The translations under genes were made by a program, and so were the position numbers. A stretch of 7,002 nucleotides of DNA. Origin: UBA4661 sp002405405 (GTDB lineage: Bacteria > Bacteroidota > Ignavibacteria > Kapaibacteriales > UBA4661). The stretch is taken from the NCBI GenBank assembly GCA_036847245.1, contig DAIUAL010000181.1, forward strand, positions 1 through 7,002, written 5' to 3'. Of this stretch, positions 1 through 5,168 are shown in pieces. The notes beneath the pieces were generated by a model that made no database searches, was not told the DNA's origin, and saw nothing but the letters and a program-made list of their open reading frames with translations. The first letter of the stretch is position 1; every line of letters begins with the position of its first letter.

Positions 1-867
1 ATACGGGTTAATTTCTAAGGCAAAATTTTCAAAGGAAAACGTACGCGAAAAATCCAACTTCGACTGTGCATTCGGGTCTGCACCATCACCGTCAAAAATC
101 ACATCGCAAATGTCAATATTTTTCGCCGCCATCGCAATGTCATACGTATCGGTTGCCGAGCACATGGCAAACATGAAGCCCCCTGCACCAATGTATGAAC
201 GAATCTTCTCTACAACAGCTTTTTTCATCTCGCTCACTTTCTTAAAGCCAAGTTTTTTTGCTGTGCCTTCGAGCAAAGCAACCTGCTGCACATACCATGG
301 TGCAGAAGCAAAACTGACGAAGAACTTACCATACTGTCCGGTGAAATCTTCGTGGTGCAAGTGCAACCAATCAAACTTGGTCAGTGAGTCGTTGAGGACT
401 TCTTCATCCCAGAGTTTCGTGTAGGGAATTTCCGCATATTCCATGGCAAGCGTTACGGCATCATCCCATGGCTTCGAGCCGGGTGGCGTATAAACGGCAA
501 TCTTCGGTTGTTTCTCTAAGCGCACTACATCCATGTTATTGCCTTCGCTTTGGACTTGTGCAAAAATTTGTGCTACAGTACCTCCATCAAGAGTTTCAAA
601 TGCTACGCCACGGATACGACACTCAGCAAGGACCATATCGGAATACTCGGTTACAAACGAGCCGCCACGATAATTCAACAACCAATCCACTGTTTGATTT
701 TTGGTGAGCACCCAATACGCAATACCATATGATTTCAAATGATCGGTCTGCGTCATATCCATCGGAATGAGAATTTTTTGTTGTGCGTGCAGAGCCATCG
801 TACCCCATACCAAGAGAACACTCCACAACACCGTACACGATATACCACGAAGAATGCGAGCCATCAT
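1..867 (-). CDS. Secreted protein of the Bacteroidota family labelled 'asparagine synthetase B' (3' end outside window)
   Basis: The reading frame is open from ATG at 867 to the window edge (289 codons), so the C-terminus is missing. A second ATG follows directly at 864. The N-terminus is a signal peptide: Arg residues at 4 and 7, a hydrophobic stretch at about 12-26, and a likely signal peptidase I site after ALHA (residue 28), before QQ. The protein therefore probably acts in the periplasm or outside the cell. The mature part opens with ILIPMD and carries GIAYWVL, LLNYRGGSF, LHLHHEDFTGQYG, FMFAMCSATD and FDGDGADPNAQSKLDFS, blocks I recognise from proteins that Bacteroidota annotations call 'asparagine synthetase B'. 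That name looks unreliable: I see no N-terminal catalytic Cys of a class II amidotransferase and no ATP-pyrophosphatase SGGxDS loop, and such an enzyme would be cytosolic. The true function is unknown. No clear Shine-Dalgarno sequence precedes the start. It is divergent from thrS. Family recognition is good; function is open. Confidence 0.87.
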   Translation of the reverse strand, partial: MMARILRGISCTVLWSVLLVWGTMALHAQQKILIPMDMTQTDHLKSYGIAYWVLTKNQTVDWLLNYRGGSFVTEYSDMVLAECRIRGVAFETLDGGTVAQIFAQVQSEGNNMDVVRLEKQPKIAVYTPPGSKPWDDAVTLAMEYAEIPYTKLWDEEVLNDSLTKFDWLHLHHEDFTGQYGKFFVSFASAPWYVQQVALLEGTAKKLGFKKVSEMKKAVVEKIRSYIGAGGFMFAMCSATDTYDIAMAAKNIDICDVIFDGDGADPNAQSKLDFSRTFSFENFALEINPY

Positions 868-911
868 ACGAACCAACAAAGAGAAAGAAATCAGGAAAGA
901 AACAGAACATG

Positions 912-921
912 TGTTGCAACA
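912..921. promoter_or_regulatory. 10-bp perfect palindrome, possible operator
   Basis: TGTTGCAACA is its own reverse complement and lies 45 bp upstream of the minus-strand start codon at 867, a place where a dimeric regulator or promoter element could sit. A single 10-bp palindrome can arise by chance, so the operator role is a weak inference. Confidence 0.25.
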
Positions 922-990
922 TATCCTATGCAAAAATAGACAAAGCCACGCCGTATGCGACGTAATCAGCAAACAAACTTTTCTCATGGA

Positions 991-1036
991 TTCGTAACTT
1001 TGGAGTTCGTATGGTTTTCTTCGTACCGTATTCGTA
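991..1036 (+). repeat. Four direct copies of TTCGTA in the thrS leader
   Basis: TTCGTA occurs at 991-996, 1006-1011, 1020-1025 and 1031-1036. The last two copies extend to the octamer TTCGTACC at 1020-1027 and 1031-1038. Spacings are 15, 14 and 11 bp, close to helical repeats. An inverted copy (TACGAA) lies at 867-872, at the divergent gene's start. The cluster overlaps the putative thrS promoter box and the start of its transcript. It may be a binding site array, or simply a local slippage-type duplication. Confidence 0.45.
995..1002 (+). promoter_or_regulatory. Putative thrS promoter -7 box (TAACTTTG)
   Basis: TAACTTTG matches the Bacteroidota housekeeping -7 consensus TAnnTTTG exactly. 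No TTTG is seen at the expected -33 distance, so the promoter is incomplete. If used, transcription would start near 1007-1012. That leaves about 65 nt of leader before the preferred thrS start at 1077, or an almost leaderless message if the ATG at 1011 were used. Confidence 0.35.
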
Positions 1037-1038
1037 CC

Positions 1039-1083
1039 ATGATGATGGTTTTCTTGTTTTTATTCTCATTGTTCTCATGCTGA
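1039..1083 (+). CDS. Candidate 14-aa hydrophobic leader peptide overlapping the thrS start
   Basis: Three consecutive ATG codons at 1039-1047 open a 14-codon frame, MMMVFLFLFSLFSC, ending at TGA 1081-1083. It is in a different frame from thrS, and its last codons overlap the thrS ATG at 1077. Ribosomes finishing this peptide would stop within a few bases of the thrS start, the geometry of translational coupling. It contains no Thr codons, so it is not a classical threonine attenuator. No Shine-Dalgarno sequence precedes it. It may be fortuitous; there is no homology evidence for so short a peptide. Confidence 0.25.
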   Translation: MMMVFLFLFSLFSC

Positions 1084-3014
1084 TTACACTTCCCGATGGC
1101 GCACAGCGCGACTTTGCACTTGGTTCAACCGGTCTTGACATTGCCAAATCTATTTCCGAAGGTCTTGCTCGCAATGCTGTGGGCATTGTAGTGAATGATA
1201 TTCCCTATGACCTTTCGCGCCCTATCAACCATGATGCCTCGATTCGCATTTTGACATGGAATGACGACGAAGGCAAACAAATCTTTTGGCACTCTACAGC
1301 ACATTTGATGGCTGAGGCATTAGAAGCACTCTATCCGGGCGTAAAATTCGGTATCGGTCCTGCAATTGAACAAGGATTTTACTATGATGTCGATTTACCC
1401 GAAGGCGTAAAACTTACACCCGAAGACCTTGGCAAAATCGAAGATAAAATGCGTGAACTTGCCAAAGCAAATAACCCGTATCTCCGCAAGGAAATGACAT
1501 GGGAATCGGCTGTAGCATACTTTCAAGAGAAAGGCGATGAATACAAATTGGAATTGCTCGAAGGTTTGAAAGACAGTGAAATCACCTTCTACTCACAAGG
1601 CAATTTCACTGACTTGTGCCGTGGTACACATGTACCGGCAACAGGTATGTTAAAATTCCCAAAACTGCTGTCGCTTGCGGGTGCATACTGGCGTGGCGAT
1701 GTTACGCGCAAACAGCTCACGCGCATCTATGGTATTTGTTTCCCGAAAAAAGATCAGCTCGATGAATTTATCCGTTTGCGCGAAGAGGCAGAAAAGCGCG
1801 ATCACCGTAAGCTTGGACGTGAACTGGAACTCTTTATGATTACGCCGAATGTTGGCGGTGGTCTGCCGATTTGGTTGCCGAATGGTACGATTCTCCGCAG
1901 AACACTCGAAGCATTCTTGCGCAAAGAACAGATCAAGCGCGGCTATCAGGAAGTGATCACGCCTCATATCGGCAATCTCAATCTGTATCGCACATCGGGA
2001 CATTACCCCTACTATGCGGACTCGCAATTTCCACCGATTGCCTTTACCGAAGAAGACGGCAAACAAGAAGAGTATTTGCTCAAGCCGATGAACTGTCCGC
2101 ATCATCATCAGATTTATGCGAGCAAGCCCCATAGTTACCGTGACTTACCACTCCGCTTGGCAGAGTTTGGTACGGTGTATCGGTACGAACAATCCGGCGA
2201 ACTTAATGGTCTTTCGCGTGTGCGTGGCTTTACGCAAGACGATGCTCATATCTACTGCGCCCAAGAGCAACTTAAAGATGAAGTCAAGCGCGTTGTGGAA
2301 TTGACCCAACATGTCTTCAACACCTTTGGTATGGATGTCAGTACACGCTTGTCCTTCCGTGATGACAACGAAACAAAGTATGGCGGTGCTTTGGAATTAT
2401 GGGAACGCTCCGAACGTGAGATCAAAGAAGTTGCCGATGAAATGGGCTTGGATTATTTTATTGGACTTGGCGAAGCGGCATTCTATGGTCCGAAAATTGA
2501 CTTTATCGTTCGTGATGCTATCGGTCGTAAATGGCAACTCGGTACCGTGCAAATTGACTATGTCATGCCCGAGCGTTTTCAGTTGGAGTACACAGGTAAC
2601 GACAATCAGAAGCATCGTCCTGTTATTATTCATCGCGCACCATTCGGTTCGATGGAACGCTTTATGTCGATTCTCATCGAACACTATGCAGGGAATTTCC
2701 CCTTTTGGCTCGCTCCGGTACAAGTGAGCGTTCTGCCGATTACCGATGCACAAAACGAGTATGCCGAGCAAGTTGCAACACAACTCAAAGCACAGGGCTA
2801 TCGCGTTCATTTCGATAATCGCGCCGAAAAAGTTCAACGCAAAATTGCTGAAAGTGAACAGAAGAAAGTACCATATGCCTTGGTAATCGGCAAGCGTGAA
2901 GCAGAGCAAGGACAAGTCGCACTTCGCAAGCATGGCGAGGGCGACAAGGGGGCTGTTGCTTTGACAGAATTGGTAGAACTCTTTGCCAATCTTTCTTCGC
3001 CGACAACAGCATGA
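1077..3014 (+). CDS. thrS: Threonine--tRNA ligase (ThrRS)
   Basis: This cytosolic class II aminoacyl-tRNA synthetase charges tRNA-Thr with threonine. At 645 aa it is full length. In order: a TGS domain (about 1-62, opening MLITLPDGAQRDF); the editing/SAD domain with HSTAH (H72, H76) and DLCRGTH (C181, H185), the four conserved residues that clear Ser-tRNA-Thr; the catalytic core with zinc ligands C340 (MNCPHHH), H391 (DDAH) and H519 (HRAPFGSMERF), motif 2 around FGTVYRYEQSGELNG, and motif 3 around GSMERF; and the C-terminal anticodon-binding domain from about residue 543 (PFWLAPVQVSVLPIT). The start is ATG 1077 because the TGS domain begins there in the family. An in-frame ATG at 1011 would add 22 mostly hydrophobic residues, unlike any ThrRS I know, although it lies just after a promoter-like box. 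The stop overlaps the next gene by 4 nt. infC does not follow, unlike the common thrS-infC order. Confidence 0.97.
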   Translation: MLITLPDGAQRDFALGSTGLDIAKSISEGLARNAVGIVVNDIPYDLSRPINHDASIRILTWNDDEGKQIFWHSTAHLMAEALEALYPGVKFGIGPAIEQGFYYDVDLPEGVKLTPEDLGKIEDKMRELAKANNPYLRKEMTWESAVAYFQEKGDEYKLELLEGLKDSEITFYSQGNFTDLCRGTHVPATGMLKFPKLLSLAGAYWRGDVTRKQLTRIYGICFPKKDQLDEFIRLREEAEKRDHRKLGRELELFMITPNVGGGLPIWLPNGTILRRTLEAFLRKEQIKRGYQEVITPHIGNLNLYRTSGHYPYYADSQFPPIAFTEEDGKQEEYLLKPMNCPHHHQIYASKPHSYRDLPLRLAEFGTVYRYEQSGELNGLSRVRGFTQDDAHIYCAQEQLKDEVKRVVELTQHVFNTFGMDVSTRLSFRDDNETKYGGALELWERSEREIKEVADEMGLDYFIGLGEAAFYGPKIDFIVRDAIGRKWQLGTVQIDYVMPERFQLEYTGNDNQKHRPVIIHRAPFGSMERFMSILIEHYAGNFPFWLAPVQVSVLPITDAQNEYAEQVATQLKAQGYRVHFDNRAEKVQRKIAESEQKKVPYALVIGKREAEQGQVALRKHGEGDKGAVALTELVELFANLSSPTTA

Positions 3015-3580
3015 GCACACGGATTTATACAAAAACAGGCGATAGCGGCACCACCGGACTTTTCGGTGGTGCGCGTGTATCGAAAGATCATATTCGCATC
3101 GAAACCTATGGCACCGTTGATGAATTAAACGCCGTCATCGGCATTGTCTTAGCAAGTGATAATACTTTGCCGTCAGCACTGCGCGAAGAATTAACCGACA
3201 TCAGCGCATTGCTTTTTACGCTCGGTGCAGACTTAGCAACGCCAATCGAACCACCGCCTGTGTATGCCATTCCGCGTATCGAAGAACAGCATATCCAATG
3301 GTTAGAAAGCATGATTGATGCCTATGATACCGTATTAGAACCACTGAAAAACTTTATTCTGCCGGGGGGTACCGTTGGAGCGGCACACTTGCACCATGCA
3401 CGCACCGTGTGTCGGCGTGCTGAGCGCATGGCAGTGTCTTTAGCACAAACCGATGACATTGGTGCTCACGCCGTGAAGTTTTTGAATCGTTTGTCGGATT
3501 ATCTTTTTACCGCGGCGCGCTATGCAAATTACTCTGCGGGTCTGCCCGATGTGGCTTGGCGCAACCCGAAGGTGGGGTAA
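3011..3580 (+). CDS. pduO: PduO-type corrinoid (cob(I)alamin) adenosyltransferase
   Basis: This 189-aa protein transfers the 5'-deoxyadenosyl group of ATP to cob(I)alamin, making adenosylcobalamin, the last activation step of B12 or of salvaged corrinoids. It acts in the cytosol as a trimeric helical bundle in this family (PF01923 type). The signatures are complete: the N-terminal ATP-binding TKTGDSGTT (residues 7-15), ETYGTVDELNA (31-41), FILPGGTVGAAHLHHARTVCRRAER (115-139) with the conserved Arg/Glu residues of the ATP and cobalamin site, and FLNRLSDYLFTAARYAN (157-173). The length is typical and the gene looks intact. Its ATG is embedded in the thrS stop (ATGA at 3011-3014), so it probably depends on translational coupling to thrS; no Shine-Dalgarno sequence is visible. 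The pairing with thrS is unusual, and no B12-dependent enzyme is seen in the window. The pduO symbol denotes the family; it does not imply a propanediol pathway. Confidence 0.95.
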   Translation: MSTRIYTKTGDSGTTGLFGGARVSKDHIRIETYGTVDELNAVIGIVLASDNTLPSALREELTDISALLFTLGADLATPIEPPPVYAIPRIEEQHIQWLESMIDAYDTVLEPLKNFILPGGTVGAAHLHHARTVCRRAERMAVSLAQTDDIGAHAVKFLNRLSDYLFTAARYANYSAGLPDVAWRNPKVG

Positions 3581-3685
3581 AAGTTAATATCCTTATCATC
3601 TTAACTTAGTGCCTAAGATACTGGCAACGCAAATGTTCCGGCATTCGTCATTGACTGGCAATCTTAACTGAATCTGATACAAAAG

Positions 3686-3711
3686 AAGTTGTATAAACCA
3701 TCACACAACTT
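3686..3711. terminator. Hairpin between the convergent pduO and HIT genes, possible bidirectional terminator
   Basis: AAGTTGT (3686-3692) and ACAACTT (3705-3711) form a perfect 7-bp stem with a 12-nt loop. The right arm overlaps the stop codon of the minus-strand HIT gene. On the minus strand the stem is followed by CTTTTG, a short U-rich run; on the plus strand by TAAAATTTTG. The stem is AT-rich and the U-tract imperfect, so termination strength is doubtful. The position between convergent genes is what a terminator would need. The rest of 3581-3709 holds only two short direct repeats (ATCTTAACT at 3598 and 3661; ACTGGCAA at 3620 and 3654). Confidence 0.4.
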
Positions 3712-4849
3712 AAAATTTTGTGCGTGTAACCACCATTGTTCGGAAATCACCACCGCTATTATCACCCATAAAAATGCCGATTTTGCCGGTGGTACGACTG
3801 TTCAATTTGTCGATCACTAGAGAAGGTATTGTTGCTGTATTGATGAATGCTTTCACGGTTGTTTTTTCGATAAGAAGACGGAGCGTAAACCATTCGTCGG
3901 GCTTTGGAGGATTGATAATCTCCTTTTCAAACACACCATTACGCTCTTCACGGAGCTTTTTCCATGTGTATGTTGGGTGCGCGATATACTGAATAGCATG
4001 AATACGGCGCACCGAGTCTTGCGCAAAGAAATTAAATGGTCGGCAATACACGGCATCGTATGTAGAATCATTTGCACCATGAAATGCAATACCGATAAAA
4101 CTTCGCTGAAAAACATCTTTGCCCCGCATTTCTACAGTGATTGTTCCTTGCTGAAAATCTTCGCCGGAAAGCCACACTAAACCATCATGCGCTTTATCCG
4201 TAAGTTGAACAAATGGCTTACTTTCGAGTTTTACAGGAGAGTTTACCGATGCTGTGCTGACGCGGATTTCTCGATTAACGATACTCAATTTGCCTTCGGT
4301 GAAGAGTGTTGCAAGATCATACTCTTTTGATTGCAAAGCGGTTGCTTGCGCTTGCTCTGCGCGCCAATGTTGATCGACCATGGGTCCGAGTGGCATCCCA
4401 CCAAGCAAATGCAAATGAATATGAAAGACCGACTGCCCGGCATGTTCATTTGTGTTCAGCACAAGTCTGTATCCACTTTCTGCAATGCCAACTTGTGCGG
4501 CAATGCGTTTAGCAGCAAGCATCATTTTCCCCAAGACAACACCATCGGTATCGCCAACATCATTGAATGTAGGAATGCGTCGCTTCGGAATAATGAGAAT
4601 ATGCACCGGTGCCTGCGGAGAAATTGACTTGAAAGCGATAACAGCATCGTCTTCATACAGGAGTTCACGCTTTTGAGTTGTGTCTTCAGTAAAAGGTGAG
4701 GGCTAGGAAAGAGCTTTTGCTTTTTTCGCTTGATACTCTGCTGATGATTGTTGTACCACAGATCGCGGAGTTGGTGGTACATGATCTTGTTGGGCATACA
4801 GACTATTGTGTAGTAGGATTATGACTGCTAAGATGAAAATGATGTTCAT
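3710..4849 (-). pseudogene. Exported HIT-domain / jelly-roll (DUF1080-like) fusion, interrupted by an in-frame amber codon
   Basis: One frame runs from ATG 4849 to TAA 3712-3710 (379 codons), broken only by TAG at 4705-4703 (codon 49). Residues 1-19 are a signal peptide (MNIIFILAVIILLHNSLYA, cleavage before QQ), so the product would act outside the cytoplasm. Residues about 50-155 form a histidine-triad domain: LYEDDAVIAF, SPQAPVHILIIPKRRIPTFND, LNTNEHAGQSV and the catalytic HIHLH (H143, H145, H147). HIT enzymes are nucleotide hydrolases or transferases; the substrate here is unknown. Residues about 180-379 resemble a concanavalin-like family also found as single secreted proteins in Bacteroidota (FQRSFIGIAFHG, DSTYDAVYCRPFNF, IQYIAHPTYTWKKLR, GIFMGDNSGGDF). 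AGGGGG 8 nt upstream supports the ATG. After the stop, translation could restart only at GTG 4606, within the HIT core, losing the export signal. Possible readings are a recent pseudogene, amber readthrough, or a sequencing error. The linker before YEDD also looks about two residues short. Confidence 0.75.
4703..4705 (-). other. In-frame TAG interrupting the HIT/jelly-roll gene
   Basis: The plus-strand CTA at 4703-4705 reads TAG on the minus strand, between codons for AKKAKALS and PSPFTED. Both sides lie in the same frame with no length change. The other stops visible in the window are TAA or TGA (thrS TGA, pduO TAA, umuC TAA, umuD TGA). Confidence 0.85.
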
Positions 4850-4857
4850 GGAAGATG

Positions 4858-4863
4858 CCCCCT
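4858..4863 (-). promoter_or_regulatory. Ribosome binding site deciding the start of the HIT/jelly-roll gene
   Basis: On the minus strand AGGGGG lies 8 nt before ATG 4849. It is the best Shine-Dalgarno-like sequence at any gene start here. It supports translation beginning at the signal peptide, upstream of the amber codon, rather than at the internal GTG 4606. Confidence 0.5.
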
Positions 4864-5003
4864 ACAAATGTCGGCGATGGTATTCAAATAAACTTCTGCA
4901 AAGCACGAATGCAGGACTCGCTATCAATATGACAATCACTCAATATTGACCTAGACCTTGTGCATTGATTTGAACTTGTTTCTACGCACTACCAACAAAA
5001 TAG

Positions 5004-5031
5004 TTGCTGATAGCTTTGCTTAGTAACTTTG
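5004..5031 (+). promoter_or_regulatory. Tandem promoter-like boxes pointing antisense to umuC
   Basis: TAGCTTTG (5011-5018) and TAACTTTG (5024-5031) both match TAnnTTTG; the second is identical to the box upstream of thrS. A TTG at 5004-5006 lies 17 bp before the second box, a plausible -33 core. No gene follows on this strand; a transcript would run into the 3' part of umuC as antisense RNA. Chance occurrence is possible. Confidence 0.25.
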
Positions 5032-5054
5032 TTGCTGTTTCGCCACCAAGTCTT

Positions 5055-5075
5055 CTTGTTTCCCCGCGGAACAAG
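5055..5075. terminator. GC-capped hairpin downstream of umuC, possible terminator
   Basis: CTTGTT (5055-5060) pairs with AACAAG (5070-5075), and CC/GG pairs inside extend the stem to 8 bp with one bulged T and a 4-nt loop around CCGC. It lies about 95 nt after the umuC stop on the minus strand. No U-tract follows on either strand, so an intrinsic terminator is uncertain; it may serve as a 3'-end stabilising or processing hairpin. Confidence 0.3.
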
Positions 5076-5168
5076 ACACTATCCTTCACACAAGCAACTC
5101 CATGAGTAAAAGACCAGAATGTATGCTATCTGACTCTTCTTGCACTCCACACACGCGGCTATATCATA

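Larger units (their letters stand above)
868..1076. other. Divergent intergenic region between the secreted protein gene and thrS
   Basis: These 209 bp separate two divergent genes and must hold the promoters of both. The sequence shows a perfect palindrome (TGTTGCAACA, 912-921), four TTCGTA hexamers (991-1036), a Bacteroidota-like -7 box (995-1002), an 11-bp direct repeat ATGGTTTTCTT (1011-1021 and 1045-1055), and the beginning of a 14-codon mini-ORF (1039-1083). No convincing promoter was found for the minus-strand gene. The best partial match to its -7 box lies very close to the start codon and was not called. Confidence 0.6.
4850..5168. other. 319-bp region without a gene between umuC and the HIT gene
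   Basis: It lies downstream of umuC and upstream of the HIT gene, both on the minus strand. It contains the HIT ribosome binding site (4858-4863), two plus-strand TAnnTTTG boxes (5011-5018, 5024-5031) and a GC-rich hairpin (5055-5075). No open frame with recognisable protein similarity was seen. The plus-strand ATG frame at 5102 runs antisense into umuC and looks like a shadow. No clear minus-strand promoter for the HIT gene was found. Confidence 0.6.

Noticed and set aside
1011..1076. In-frame upstream ATG of thrS giving a 667-aa protein with a hydrophobic N-terminal extension
   Set aside because: ThrRS is cytosolic and its TGS domain starts at the ATG at 1077; the 22 extra residues resemble no family member. 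It was kept only as a remote alternative because it follows a promoter-like box closely.
1650..2132. Minus-strand 160-aa open frame opposite thrS
   Set aside because: Shadow of the ThrRS catalytic core; no family resemblance.
2397..3032. Long minus-strand open frame (211 aa) antisense to thrS and pduO
   Set aside because: It lies opposite a fully conserved ThrRS, has no recognisable motif and reflects codon bias of the sense gene.
4703..4705. Amber codon as evidence of a changed genetic code
   Set aside because: Only one internal TAG is seen, in a non-essential gene. The conserved genes in the window end in TAA or TGA and have no internal TAG, so a mutation or readthrough is simpler.
4522..4797. 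Minus-strand 91-aa frame over the amber site that could have been the real N-terminus of the HIT gene in another frame
   Set aside because: Its sequence lacks HIT or signal-peptide features, while the frame from ATG 4849 has a signal peptide, a good ribosome binding site and is in phase with the HIT domain.
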